64,000 nt of DNA from Telmatactis stephensoni (GCA_029948255.1 JALIZF010001702.1:434001-498000); one strand, 5' to 3'; positions 25,601-39,740 are shown, numbered from the stretch's first letter. Notes: generated by a model not told the origin, from the letters alone. Made by a program: numbers and translations.

Positions 25601-27217
25601 AAAAATCCTTTGCTGTTTTTTTGAAAGGAATAAAAACCTCATTAAGAAATTGAGAAAGAGTGGGCCAAGCTATGTTTTGAAATCTACTATGCTTATGTTA
25701 ATCTTCTTTGGTAAACATAGCACCATAAAATACAATGTTTATAAATACTCGAGTAGGAAATATTAAACAAAAGTCTATCGAAGAACATAAGAAATATGCC
25801 TCTTGTTCTTCCGTACTTGCTTCGGGCTGTTTGTATATTCACGAAATCAGCAAATTTATCGGCTTTCTAAGAAACTCAAGAAAACATCAAGCCTGGAAGA
25901 TCAAAAACCACAATCTTGTTCTCTTGATGTGATAATGTTCAAGGAGCGACCCTTGAAAAAAACTGCGATTTTTATTGAGTTAGATTAAGAATGTTCTTTG
26001 ACCATGTGTGAAGGGACGATTCACTCGGGCAGGTTGCAGTACTGTGGACCATTGTCATTTTGATTGGAAAAGATCTTTTCATTGTTTCCTTTGCTGTTAG
26101 CGTTAACTTGAAAAGAAGCCGGCCTAGACAAACAATAAAAGTTGTTCCGAACATACTAAAGCAAACCCAGACATAGCTTAATAGTAAACTTCAGAAAAAT
26201 ATCGATTCAAAAATTAAATACTTCACTTGCGCGCCGGATATTGGCCATTTCAATACACAAATTTTAAACACTTTTGAGAGGATTTTTGCTAAAACTTGAT
26301 GTAGGGAAGGTTGGTGGATTACATTTGTTTAAAGTTGACGTTTACCTGATCATTTTAAGGACAGCTCGCTCGGTGGTTAGTTTGGTGTGGGATGAAGGCC
26401 TTTTAACTCGTTCTTACAGTAGTTGGTGCAAGAAGTGGGTAGCCTTCAGTTATTGGCAGCAGCTAGGCGATATTCCGAGCTATGAATAATTAAGCCTTAG
26501 AGCTAGAAGGTGTTTTACACCAGAGAAAGTTGCAACGTTTTTGGCTAGGACCAGCAAACACGACCTGTCATCAACTCGAGGAAGAGTTTCTGATTTCAGT
26601 CTCCTAGGGACTTCACAATCGCTTCTTAAATGCGCTCCATAAGAAAAACAGCATGAGACGAAAGAAATGAAATGATTGATTCTCGAAGAAGTGATCAAAA
26701 ATTAGAGGCATCTATGGTGGTACCACGCTGCGCGGTACAGGTGTTGTGAGAATGTGTTTTGTTCAATTCATCGGTGTAATCATTCCGGCCCGGGAAATTG
26801 CTTTTAGTTTGCGTCATTTTAGAAGAACGCAATTTAAGTGTAGCCTGCTGCTTCGATCAAAATAGAAGTCCCAATTTCAGAGCCATTTTATCTCCAATTG
26901 GCGAACTCATTCCACTATCAAAGTATATACAAATTTCACCAAAGAAAGTGCTTACTTTTGGAATAGTTTTTAATTCGCTAAAAAAATTCCATTCCGCACA
27001 AAGTTGTACAGTTGTTTTTTCAATAGGAAGCATTGATTCTAAACAATGTTGTCTCAATCTGTCAAAACCTTAGAATTTGCTTATAGTTCATGTCTATATC
27101 ATTAATACAAGTTGAAACCCGTCCGCTTGAATTTCGACAGTTTCAAAAAGTCAAAATAAATCCAAATTTGCATAAAATATCTTAAAATTCTATAAAGAAA
27201 ATCTGTAGGGAACTTAC
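22625..27217 (-). other. Proposed 4.6 kb 5' UTR intron of FoxL2
   Basis: The interval lies between the acceptor TTTTGCCACAG (ends at 22625) and a donor CACAA/GTAAGT (donor bases 27212-27217), both on the minus strand. No gene is seen inside. The join is a prediction and a shorter promoter-proximal 5' UTR is possible. Confidence 0.35.
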
Positions 27218-27376
27218 TTGTGAATCTGAGGGTTCGGTACGTCGCTAGGATCCAGTAGGAGTCAGTCAATAGTGAAACAGATTAACACGTGAACCTCAAT
27301 ATATAGTGGCTGTCCAATCCCCGCCCTGGGACCTGAGGGGAGCACAACTCACTCAGCGAATGCTGCACTTTATATA
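27218..27376 (-). promoter_or_regulatory. Candidate FoxL2 promoter and non-coding first exon
   Basis: On the minus strand a TATATAAAG box lies at 27368-27376. About 125 to 150 bases downstream is a strong donor (GTAAGT, exon side ending at 27218), so a transcript starting near 27340 would have a first exon of about 120 bases. An E-box CACGTG is at 27286-27291 and an inverted CCAAT (ATTGG) near 27315. A second TATATA lies near 27298. No coding frame is needed. Assignment to FoxL2 rests on strand and on there being no other acceptor-bearing gene nearby. Confidence 0.35.
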
Positions 27377-30300
27377 GTAAGAAAAGCAAGGCGATAGATA
27401 TACTAAACAAATAAAAATCTTGACACTTCGAAAGCCAGATCAATTTTAAGAAGTGCTATTGGATGAGATGTTACAGTGTTTTCAGATTAAGGCCGAGCTT
27501 GTGGAATCAGTTTTCGTGGCTTCTTGCTGGGGACCTCTGATGAGAAAACAGCGGAGAAAAGCTTTGAATAAGTTAATAAAAAGTTTTTTAATTCTCTTTA
27601 ACATTAAGTCTCGAAGAAGAAGAAAGATAAATATTAAATCAACGAAGAAATCACGTGACAGTATCAAGTTCGGCCAACACACAGTGCTGAAACGCCGAGT
27701 CAAACTGGACAAACACGAAATAGTCATAGTGAAAATTCTGTCTGTTGCATAAAAATATGAATTTACTATTCAGGAGTCCTAATTTTTGTTTTTATTTGTT
27801 TAATAAACTCTAGAACTCTAACCGCTTAGAGCACAACATCAAAATGCTATAATCTGAGAATGATATCAAAAGCTATTTATACGTTTTCTTCAGCATTTGC
27901 ACACATTATTTCATAATAAGCGTTTATATTCTGTCACTAAAATATTTCTGCGCTTATACGGAGTCTAAATAAAATATATTCAAACTGAGACTATTGTGAA
28001 TATTTCAAAAACTGTTTTTGCCATGAACATCTATGAAAATGGTGGACTCGCCTAGACCGATATTTTCCCACTGGGGCGAGAAACAACTCCAAATGAAGAA
28101 GATAAAATTCTCTTATATCCTGATTCCGAACGACCTGTCATTGACACTATCTCATCAGTACTAGTATATTATGTCTCAATTGCATAGGGTCACTGCACCA
28201 GATAAACTTCAATCAAAATCATAACAAAATTATCACATTCGATGTTGGTCGAGTTGGTCTCCTAAGACTTCTCATTTCCGGTTTGTTCAGCCAAGGAGAA
28301 GATCAACCAGCGAGATCAGACGGTATTTGAACTCATTTTTCCTTGTCAGCACCTTATCTGCGATGTTTGAAGACTTTGTGTTCAAGTGTTTGTTTATTTA
28401 AAGTTTTAAAAACATGGGGTTTAGCCGTTATCAAGGTCAAATAGAGGCTTAGAACTAGTTTTTTCTCTCCGCGCCCTCACCAAGTACTTTGATGGCCTAC
28501 GTGAGCATGTTAGACATACCAAAATTCGTGCCGGATTTGGTTCTGAAGTGTCTGTAGATCATCTCCAAATCTTAAGCTACCCGGCGCGCAAACAGTATGC
28601 AGCGAGAACTTTCCTTTAGCAAATTGATGGAGCTTCCCGAATATAAATATAGTTTACGGGATAGTTTTCGATCTGCCGGTCTGATTCTAGCAATCGCAAG
28701 AGTTTCTTGTTTGTTTCTGAAAGCATCATACAGTGTTTAGTAACAAATTTCTAACAAAAAATAAATACAACAAAAACGAAACATCACCAAGCCTTCTTTT
28801 GGATGTTTTCAGCAATAATATGAAATCGACACGATCTGCTTTGTTTCCAACGACTTGTTGAGAAATTACGAAAATGCTCTGTTTTTAGTCCTACTGAACG
28901 GGTAAACTTTATGTGGGTGGCATGTTCCCAGGAAAAAGGTATATTTTTAGTAGCTTTTTTTTTCTTGTTTCGCGCTACAGGGGGCCCTTGATTAAGATAA
29001 CCTTTATGCAGTATTGTCTTGTCTTCGTGGGATTGAAGGAACGGGTGAAAAATAGGATTATACTACGGGTATAACACGAGAGGATATTATCACCAAATTG
29101 GAACCTTTTTGGTTCTTTATTGTGTTCATCCTCCACGGGGCATTAGTTCTAACTGATAAAAATCTTCCCACGGTTTTCCTTTGCAACCTGTTGGCATGCT
29201 TGGTAGGGATCTAGTAACCTAACTACCCAAGTCATAACTAACTCAGTAGCACCTTCAAAGAATCCATTTCCTTTACAAGCAGAAATGGAAATAAATGGAC
29301 GGCAATTGAACGGCTTATTTGATTAAAGTTTGTTCTACCATTTAGCGTGAAATTGTGAGTAAATATGCTATCAAGACATCAATCAGTAGCCGATAATCAA
29401 CTGATGTACTATTCAAACGGGTTGAAGTGAGGGGTGGTCGTACTGTCTCTGTTCATTGACCAACAATACATCTCGACTGTTATCTTTAAATCTGTCAAAG
29501 GGAATTGCAAAACTTTCAATCACATGATGTCAACTCAAATTGGAAGATGCTGCTTACTTGAAAGAAATTCGCTGTGAAAATCCATTCCAATGCAGTGAAT
29601 ATCTTTCAGTGGTCAGTTGATTTCACGGTAAAGAACAAGTGGATTTCTTGATAAATACCCTTAATGAATTTATTTCTCTCATTGAAGATGTTTATTGAAG
29701 GTAATAGTGTTCAATAACCTGATGAAGCATTCTAGAATGAACAATTCGAATGAACGATCTACCACGTGTGATTCACTTCTCACAGGTTGTTGTATTACCT
29801 AACTACCCTTAGTAATTGACTAAGCGTGATTGTTCTTCTCGCCCTTCATAATTAAAATCTTTGCGTTCTATAATTAAGCTTAAGATTCTTAGTGACCTGG
29901 AAACGAACGGCGCGAAAGAATGATGAGATTGCCCGCCTTTTGGCGTATCTCTATTGTTTCTGGAATCTTTTTTTTAAGAATCGTTCTCCGCCAAAACCTC
30001 CCCCCTCACGCGAAAGAAGATTTTCGGGTTTAGAAAGAGACGCAGGCGAATTTTATCAACGAATTACGGGGCGACATTTTGCTTTCGCCGTAATTTTGAC
30101 CACTTAAACGCGCTGTGTCGGTTCTGATTGAGCCGATTAAACCAAAATAATTTCCACTTTAATCCTTGTAAAACACAAATTAAATATTATTTCTTTGTCA
30201 AAAACAAACTAACCAAATGAAAAATAAACCGTTTACAATTTTGTGGCGAGAAATGTGTTCGAAAACAACGGTTGGTGTATAAACGGAGTAGCATCAGGGT

Positions 30301-33300
30301 TTGAGATCTATAAAATATTAACGCTTTAGCAAATCAGAAATGAGCGAACGGGTTATGTCTAGTACTTCGGCCAATGGCTGCGCAAATAGGCATAAATATT
30401 TTTATTTTTGAAGCCACCGTTTTTGTAAATAAGAAACTACGTTCGACAATGTATCGTGTATTCAAGCACAAGCCAAACCCCAAATCGTTGTAGGATTACT
30501 CAGAAATCGAAAATTATACGAAAGCGTGCAGCTTTTTCGTTTTTAGATTTCAAGTCAGTGGGCGCTGAACGTTATCTATTTAGACCAACAGCGCTATAAG
30601 GATCTCGCAACAATGCGGTCAACACAAACACATAGGAAACCATATTATTGTCCTTGACGGCCCTAGTAAATTTGAACTGACCTAATTTATCAGCACGAAA
30701 AAAGTAAATTGATGGTCAATTTGGCTGAAGTTGACAAGTTAAGTTTATCTTTTGTTTTGTTTGAATAGCTGTTCAAATATTTGACTTCCAAAGATGGGCC
30801 CGCGCGAAACACTTACTGACAATATTAGTTAAATAAAAAACCTCGAAAGAAAATAGAGCTAAACTATTTACTCTATCTAGGTAAACAAATTGATCATTTT
30901 GCTAACAAAATGTTTGGAAAACTTCAACAATGTTTTTGTTTAATTTTGATAAGCTAAAAGTAGGATTTGATGAACTTACCGTATAAAATTTTTGTAGAGA
31001 CCTTCTCTGTAGGGCTCGTAGGGTTGACTAGTCCTGACTAACAGCGTTGCCAACCTTTAAATCAAGTTCAATCAAATATTCATGAGTGCAAATTGCTTTG
31101 ATATCGTTACAATGGTATTTTGTTTGTTAAAACAATCATAAAATATTCATTGTATTTTGTAACCGCTTTTCCAATCGAATTCACAACAATCTATAAAATT
31201 AACTGAGTCTACCCGGGGCTTTAGGGAGATAGTAATGGCACCTTCGTAGCTAAACAATGAAATATCAGAAAGGATATTTTCTGTCGATCAACGTGCTTTT
31301 TCGGGTACGACATTAACTATTTATTCTATTCAAACTCTTTAAGAAAAATTAGATACTTTCAAAAGTGCGAAAAGAAGACTTAAAAGAAAAGTACGTGTCA
31401 ACATGTTGGCAGCCATTAACGCTCAGATGTTAAGTTAAAGTTCAATTAAACCTGTCAGATTATTAATGCAAAAAGGTGAATTTTATCCATCCCAATCCTT
31501 ACTTACTTAAAATTGTCTTTCTTCGAACAATATCTACTTGAACTCTTTGGTCTGGAACAATGATGCCTTTCCACGCGAATAACCTAGAACTACAACAGCT
31601 AAAAAAACACTGTTCAATTCTAATACACTCCAAAATATAAATCAGAGTGCATTATTAAGCACCTCAGCACTTTGGACTTTGTGTAATTCTTTGACAAGGG
31701 CTCTTGAGAGCTTTTCCGCTTCCAAGGTATATTGCCTTACAATCTGTGGTCATTATATCAGACAAATTCTTAACAAGACAAACTTTTGATTATACATTAA
31801 GGGTTAAAAACTAAGTTTAAATTGCTCTTTTGACAAAACAACCTCGAATTTTACAAGTTGTAAAAACAAATAAATAATCTTCTTGACATGATGCTTTCTA
31901 GTTTGTACCGCACGTGACTGACAGAGAAAGTAGGAAAAGCTAGAAAAGACTGAAATGAAAATCAGCAAAGCTAAGCAAAACTGAAGCCTTCTGTGTGTTT
32001 CTAAAGAGGAGGATTTCCTGGTCAAATTTATCGAAGAATGCTTTTATTCCAAATTTAATGTGGTAAAAATAAACCTTAGAGTTTGTAAATATTGTGGTGT
32101 TTGATGACTAATATCACTGCGGTTTTTATGCTTTTTAAAATATTTGGTGTTCTTTTGGGTGTTTTAAAAACACTCATAAAATGTAATTTCAAGTTGTGCA
32201 AATAGTCAAGATGGAGTTTACAAATACTAATCAAAAAACAGTGCTCAAAACAAAAGTTTTGTCAATTTATTTAGCTTTTTTTTCGTAAACTATGAATTAA
32301 AGCTTGGCTTTTGAAAAGAGATCTTCAAATAACAATTATTTAATATAGTATTTATGGCTTGAAATGGTGTCCAAATACAATTTTTACTCCTTCAAAGAAA
32401 AAGCAACCAAAAAGCCAATAAAGTGCCATCCTTGCTGAAATGATGATTTGCGCAATGGCGGCTCAAAAATGGCCCCACATTTTCCCAGTATAGCAGCAGA
32501 ATTCTCTCACTGGTGTTAATATAATGTCAATAGGTACCACCAGTAGGGTCTGACCGTTTACTGGTAACTGTGTTTAAACTTTAAATGACAATGACAGAGT
32601 AGGGAACCACGTTTCAAAACAAAGATTAACAGATATTTAAGAAAAGGCTACAGGGATTAATTTAGTACAAACGGCTTGACATGAGCTATTGTTCCTGAGT
32701 TCATTATTCATTTATATTAATAAAACTCTAACCAGTTCATTGTTATAAAGTTAGTTGACAGTACTGTGGGAAAGTTTTGTAGCTGACCTTCTTAAAGAAA
32801 TAAGTGTTTAAAATCACTCGTCTTGAATAGGAGGCGTTTTGGGATCATCCCCTTTAGACTTTGAAAAAGTGTGGCATTGGCTGCCAAAAGGCCAGTATTT
32901 CTATTGAACTGTAGTGAGTACAGGGGCCAGGGTAGCACATGGATACATAATGTAAACATTTCCTCACAACCCGTGATTCATGTGATTCTAATCATGTTAG
33001 AGGCTTAACAAAATGATCTGATCAGGTCGTATTATCATTAGAACATGGGAATTTTCACCTAGTGAGAATCTAAAAATAAATAATTAGGTTAATTTCCAAA
33101 GTACTTCAAGCTAGTCCTTGCTGTTTTTATATCAAAAAGCAATCTAAAACTATTGCCGGATTAATTTTCAATGTTTTTACAAATATTTGAAGGTCACCAG
33201 TTAAATTGAGCGGGGAATTTCCAAAACAAATTCCTCTTCAACGGCCGCCACGTAGATCTGTTTGAAAGCATTTATGTCCAAAATATTTCAAACTAGATTT

Positions 33301-36300
33301 TAGTTACTATTTTGTTGAAGCAATTATACGCTTTTTGTACATGTATTGGGTAGGCTGTAGATATTATATTTATTCTGTTTGAATCTGACCGCACAATTTC
33401 GTTTTACGGGCTTGGTTCTCGACAAGTGGCCTTTGTTGCCAAAATGTAAACTATATTTCAAGCTCCAGAAACGTGTTTATCCTTTGAATGTTTTATAGGC
33501 TACTTTGTCATTTCTCGAAAAGAATTGAATATATTTTCAAGCTTCAAGTGATTTATATCCACTAAGGAATAAACATGTCAATTTATATTTTCATAATTTG
33601 AAATCTAGCTCCTTTTTGTTTTTCAATAACAGTTTATGTTATCTGGCTCTTGCGATATCAAAAGCACAATATATAATGTGAAGACGAGCTCTTTTATGTT
33701 TAGATAATAAAAGAATAACTAGAACGCCGTTGCAAAAGATAGTACACTGACTAGAATAATCTCAACAGCTTTTTATGACACAAAAAGATTTCTCAAAGCC
33801 TTGAGGGTCAAATGCACTCGAGAACTGAGACATTTTTGCAGCGGTTTTGGTTGATTCTGATTCGATTAAAACGATTGTTTGGTGAATCTTATGCTCTTTA
33901 GAAATGTTGAAATCATAGCCAATCGATTAGCTTTATAAATATTTTCCTATTGGGTCAAAACAAAGATTAAATGTCGATCAACTGGAGATTGGAAAATGCT
34001 GTAAAAGTGGGAATGCAAGGAAGATGATTCAACTGTTTGGTCTGATTCTTCGCCTTGCGCTCTTGCTCCTCTCTCTTCTTTAGCAGCTAGAATTGCTATG
34101 AATGATAATAATATTTTGTAGCCTGTCTCGCGAATAGCAAAAATGGCAGAAATATTGTCGGTTCTGACTAGATTTTGAGTTGTTCAGTAAGCTTCACATT
34201 TTGAAATTGGGTCAAGAAATGCAGCAATTTTCTTCAGTGTCATCTTCTACAGATTTGCAAAAAAACCGAATGAGTTCCTTTTTAATTTCCGATCCAGAAG
34301 TTTTTCAAAACCCTTCTCAGTTTACGAAATAAAGCGAGCTGGATGAAGCAACCTTTTTTCTCACAATGAAAGTCAAGCTAAAATATATGTTGAGGTATTT
34401 TTCAGCGATTGCATAGAAATGGCAAATCTGTGAGTTTGAGGCCATGCCATGAGTTTGAAATAGCAACATTCAATGTTTTAAAATAGAAATAGCATTGCCA
34501 AATAAAAGTCAAAACAAACCAACGTTAAACAAATGAGAACGTTTAGCTAGATGCCTCTTTGTTTAATTTTTAGATCAGTTATCGGTCAGTTGCTTTATAA
34601 TTTCAAAATATTGTACTTTCAAACAATATGGCTGACTGCCAGACGTCTAAGAGTTTATTTGTCTTATTACTTCCAACTATACAACAAATAAAGGGTTTAG
34701 AGATCAAAATCACTACGACAAATCAGTCATTTAGATAACGACGAACTCTAACAGATAAAATGATTGTCGCTGCACAAGCAGTGATATTTCCCTGAACAAG
34801 CTGTATACGAACAGCCGATAAATTTGCTGCAGATAGAAGAAGTGTTAAGATCTTCTGAAAGCAAGTTAACTCGTTTGTTTTATCGTGTGGATAAACCCAC
34901 TCGACAAAAACCCTATATTGAAATTTTGAATTAAAACACAAGCCCGCACCGCCACTTAAGATATTGCTAAGGTCGTATTTTAAACAGCACACTTCAATAC
35001 AAAAGCTTACAAGAGCTTCCCTGCTATAATCAATAAAGAGACTCGGGCGATCTGAATTAACTACATATTTCGTGATCATATTGAATCGGTCGTTTGTGCC
35101 GGTGTTTTGCACGAGTTTAAAGATAAAGCGATTTCAATGAGAGTAAACAATGTGAAGAAAGAATGAAAAAGAAAGAGAAGCAAATCGGTTTTGTAAACAC
35201 GTGCTAAGGCGTGTGACCACCTAACAACCCCAACAGATCTCTCCAAACCAAATGAACACGCAGTTCTCGTTGCGACCATCTCTTCATGTTATCTATTTTA
35301 ATCACTAAATTGTCTAAAATAATATTATTGTTATCATAGTACACTTTTATTTGAAGTTCTCAAGAGACATTGAATAGATTATCAACTAAAAGAAAGATCA
35401 AGTGGTGAAGATATACCATTTGTCAAATTTTATTTACCGTTTTTTGATGTGTTTATGGAGCACCACAAAAAGCCGGCTACGTCATAAACTAGCTACGTTA
35501 TGCTTGCTTTTGAGTTGATAGCTTGAAAACACGTTTTGTCGGGGCTAGGATATCACCATTTAATGGCCAAAATAGCATATCTTTGGAGGAGTTTGTACCA
35601 AATCACTGTCAATTCGTACAAAGCTTTTTAAAATCCCACTGAGTCTTTGTTTGAAATATTAATATTTTCATTAGGAAAAAATATGTTTGTTTGGCAAATT
35701 TAACTGTCTGTCTAAAAACCGATCAATTTTCAATCGAATCTAATTCAACCAAGAGCAAATTATGAGATATTTTAGCAAGGAAATCCTGATAAATTCAACT
35801 AAATGCTCAACAGAATTCAGAAAACGGCGATCTAGTTCCAGTTTCTTGCTTCCTAGATAATCGACTGGCAAGCGTTTGTTTGCTCTCCGAGATTCCCCCA
35901 GGCAATAGCATACTAATTACAGTCTCTTATTCGACCAACATTTTGTGATTCAAAATGTGGACGTTTTCCGGCCCTCGTTTTTGAAGAAGGAAATGTGTCT
36001 AGCAGTGCCTATTTCGCCTAATGAACCGTCAACCGACATACTTTCCCGAAAATAGACGTCACGGGCATCGAAAACAAAACATACAAAAAACGAGTTTCAA
36101 ATGTCTTGTTATTTCAAAACAGTTCACCATAATTACAATAAAGCCTTGTGTTTATATAATTTGGGGGTGAGTTTAGTCTCTGATGTATTCGTGAAACTAA
36201 ATGTGCAGGTCTGCGCTTCCGTTCGATACGACGTGTGTTTTCACAGCTCTTGGAGGCCGGAGCAAACTCTTAACTGTAAAAGAGGACAAAATGTGAGTTC

Positions 36301-37864
36301 CTTTTTGAACTACCGCCATTCCTCCAGGCCATCTAAACGTACGTCCGTCCGATTTTGTCCATTCCTGATTCAAAGTAAACAAACTAACGTCAACTTAATC
36401 GAGAAATTGAACCATGAAAGTAAAAAAATAACTTGACAACCAGCTGATGAAACAAATAATTCATGTTTTTTTTTTCACGCATTAAAAGAACACGAAAATG
36501 GTGGAAAATCCATTTTTTTAAATAAAATTTCAGGCGTTTGGTTTTCCTTATAAATTTGTTTCTCTCAGTATTTGTTATCTTTTTTTCGTTTTATTTTTGC
36601 TTTTTGCGTTCCAGATATTTTTTCTTCTCGTGCTGGGAATTTCCAGTGTATGTGCTTACCGTCGTTATCTGTTTTGATGATGGATTTCAATCAGACTCGA
36701 GAGTTGCTCTTCATTACTATTGGAGCAAATCTACCGATTTTCCCCAGTAGTTCTGCGTTTATTATTCGCCCTTAAGAGCTAATTATATTTATAAAAAATA
36801 ATTGTACAGTTACTTTCTTTCAAATAAACCATGGAGTGTAAAGCTCAGTTACTGTTTACTCTCTTACCAAGAACCATTTGATGGGTAATTTTTCATTTAT
36901 TTTTAATTCTGCACTTTAAAGATAATTTGCTTGAAATAAAACTCTCTCTCTTAATGTCTCTTGCCTTTTCAAGTTTTTCTTTTGTCACTGTCTTTTTTAC
37001 CCCGCGTTTGTCTGCTTTGCTAATAGTGTTAAAACCTTAAAATAGCTGTAAACTCTTTGAAAATTCACTCTAAGAACTTCTGTACTTTGCAATCACAAAA
37101 TACATTAGAGATAAAAGCAATCGCACACACTCATTACGTAATTTGCTTCCAAGCCACTCAATCAATCTTGTTGAACATTGAAATACTTAGGCAAATGTTC
37201 AAAACGTGGCGTCGGAATCTCTTTGATTTTTTCAGCGCTTTTGTGCGTGCTCTCTCAAGGTACTCAACAATTCCATTTTTTCAGATTTCTACCATTTTCG
37301 TAAAACAATCATTTACGTTCGTGACCTTTGGAAATTCTTATAAGCTGTTGACTTGAGCAGATGTTTCAATGGTTTGCAAAATCCGGTTCTTCGAAAGAAA
37401 AGAAGAAAGAGAGGGGAAAAAAAAGCTATGAGATTTAGCATTAAAGTGGCTTTTCGCGCCAGAATTTGTTTGTTTGTTTATTTTTCAGATTTAATGCTCT
37501 TTGGGATTTTGAGAGTTTTTGGTTATGGACTTGTTTGATGTATGCGTCGATTGCTTTTCGACAGTGCAATTGATAATTCCCATTACAGAATTACTTGTCG
37601 TTCTCAAACATAATGCAACAGTTAAATGATTGAGTTACAAAATTGTGGCCAAGTTACAGTGATTATGTTTATAACTGTCAACAAATCGCAGCACGCAATT
37701 ATGATGTAATTTTTTATCTTTGATATAAAAGTACTATTTATGATGAGATAAAATAGAGTTGAAGGGGAAAACGACTTAATTGTAGAGTAATTGTAATAAA
37801 GGGAGATAGGTAAAGAAGAATCGAAGAATAAATGGAAATCAGATTCAGGCTGACAGATGGATTA
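27377..37864. other. Gene-poor interval of about 10.5 kb
   Basis: Only short AT-biased open frames without known domains are present. Another minus-strand donor-like site (ATACG/GTAAGT) occurs near 30978, which could mark an alternative upstream exon of FoxL2 but has no clear core promoter. Nothing else is supported. Confidence 0.45.
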
Positions 37865-38106
37865 TGAAGCAAAAAAAAAGGAAAGAAAGAAAGAACGAAT
37901 AGAAAAACGAGTGGGAAGGAAGGAAACAAGGAGAGAAGAGCGGAAGAAAAGAAAAGAGAAGGAAGAGCGGAAGAAAAGAAAAGAGAAAAAAGAAAACGGC
38001 GATTCGGAAATTAGGAGGGAGGAAGAAAGAGAAAAAGGACAAAGAAATTAAAGGACGAGAAGAGAAAAAGAGGAAGAAAAAGAAAAGAAGAAACAAAACA
38101 AATTAT
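37865..38106. repeat. Polypurine (GA-rich) tract, about 240 bp
   Basis: The plus strand is almost purely A and G across this stretch (GAAAG, GGAAG and GAAAAG units). Both strands are therefore open in artificial Lys/Arg/Glu- or Phe/Ser/Leu-rich frames, which are not genes. Confidence 0.9.
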
Positions 38107-38599
38107 AGGAAAAGCGCTAAGAAAGGATGACGGCAGACATACCAACAGAGAGAAAGAAAGAAACTAGTAAATAATAATGATAGTAAAACAACAAAATAAA
38201 ACAAAACAAAAATTCAAAAATCTGATCGAGGAGGTATTAAAACAAAGTATTCGGACATTGTCTAAAATATCTACAATGACTTAAAGAGGAGAAGGCAACA
38301 CAAGGTGAACTCAATGAATTGTAGACTCCACAAACTAGCCAAGAACTGTCAATAAATGACAATAACTGACACACAAGGGAATTAGTTACGCACATCCACC
38401 ACCTGCTTCGTAATGCATGTGCTCGAAGTCCAGGGGAAGTCCCACACTCAGCGCCCGCATGTGGGCTGATTGGGTGGGTACGTTTTCTGACTACGAGGAT
38501 TTTTCCAGCCCGCTTCCATTCCCCCTTCTCTTGAACCAAAGCTAATTCAAACTGGTTAATATTATAGCTGAGGTCAAACATTGACTATACAGCACCAAA

Positions 38600-38865
38600 A
38601 AATATGGTGGTTTCATGTGATTTCAGTGCGACCCCATTAAGGAACTCTGCAAGCGAATGAGGGTGGAGAGCGAAGAGAGCGCTTGCCGATTCACCGCTGT
38701 TGCCCGGGTTCGACTCCCCGGCCGGCGGCTCGGACCATATGTTCACTGAGTTTGTGTTGTTCTCTCCCTTGCCATGAGGGTTTTTTTTCGGGTTGCAATT
38801 TTTCTCCGTCAGCAAATATCAACATGTGAGTAGTTGAGCGTTGTATGTGAAATCTAATTAAATGT
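38600..38865 (+). repeat. tRNA-derived SINE, copy 2
   Basis: B box GGGTTCGACTCCCC is at 38706-38719 and matches the consensus well; the A box is weak. The following body (CACTGAGTTTGTGTTGTT, CCCTTGCCATGAGGG, T run, TTTCTCCGTCAGCAAA, GTAGTTGAGCGTTGTATG) matches copy 1 at 7135-7370 block for block. The tail reaches roughly 38865. Confidence 0.75.
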
Positions 38866-38935
38866 AGAGGTATAGTGAGTGTGAGTGCCAGCTGATGAAG
38901 AACCAGCTATGTGGATATGCTGCTGTAAAAAGATT

Positions 38936-39060
38936 ATTCATTTATTTATCCCGGATTTATTCATTTGTTTATTTATTTATTTATCTATCCATTTATCTAT
39001 TTATTTATTTATTTATTTATCTATTTATTTATTTATTTATCTATTTGTTTATTTATCTTT
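38936..39060. repeat. (TTTA)n microsatellite
   Basis: Long run of TTTA/TTTATC units with interruptions. It produces a spurious Ile/Tyr/Leu-rich open frame. Confidence 0.95.
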
Positions 39061-39197
39061 TCTGACAGTCTTTTCTGTTTTCTCTCGAGCTCAAAATTAA
39101 GCTCAAAGATATAATATTGGAAAATATAAAAATATTGCTTGGGATTCCTGTGATCAAGACGCGACCGAGAGAAAGTACTGGGAGAAAAAGACTACTG

Positions 39198-39394
39198 GCA
39201 ATAGAGTATACTAATATACGATCATTGCCAGAATTGTTGGACGATTTTGTCGGGATGCGCGTGCGCAGTGAATCCTAATGAGATTGGGTGCCCCCCGCCC
39301 CCTGTACAATGTTGCTGTAAAATCCTCGACACCCATAACTCGGCAATCAGTTCGACAGACCCTCTAGCTACCAGCAACATTGAACGGGGGGAGA
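39198..39394. repeat. Pair of inverted repeats
   Basis: At 39198-39232 CTGGCAAT pairs with ATTGCCAG, with an inner GTATA/TATAC. At about 39298-39394 CAATGTTGCTG pairs with CAGCAACATTG, extended by C-rich and G-rich ends, around a loop of some 55 bases. This resembles a small foldback element. No coding content. Confidence 0.6.
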
Positions 39395-39648
39395 GGCGTC
39401 CCGTAATATGGCCGCAAAGTGTATAATGTACAAACAATCCGTAAATTTCACATCGTGCCAACTAATTTTGACAAGGATTGTAGTCCTTAACCTAATTTTT
39501 TGGGACTAAGTTTGGCTTCTGTGGCTTAATTTTCGTAGGCAAAGTTTTGTTTGTTTGACTGTAGAATGTTTTCATTGAGGCCAACATTGAGGAGGACTGG
39601 GGAGGCACGCATGCGTGATACATTTTACCGCGGTGTTTACAATTAGGT

Positions 39649-39740
<92 letters not shown>
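39649..39740. repeat. (TTTC)n microsatellite
   Basis: Near-perfect run of about 23 TTTC units, followed by two ACTT units. Confidence 0.97.

Noticed and set aside
27453..27752. 99-residue basic frame next to the candidate FoxL2 promoter
   Set aside because: The Lys/Arg richness comes from A-rich sequence; no family is recognised.
34723..35112. 129-residue minus-strand open frame
   Set aside because: No recognisable family, no supporting splice sites or repeats, and composition as expected by chance.
37857..38096. Lys/Glu-rich and Phe/Ser-rich frames on opposite strands
   Set aside because: Artefacts of the polypurine tract.
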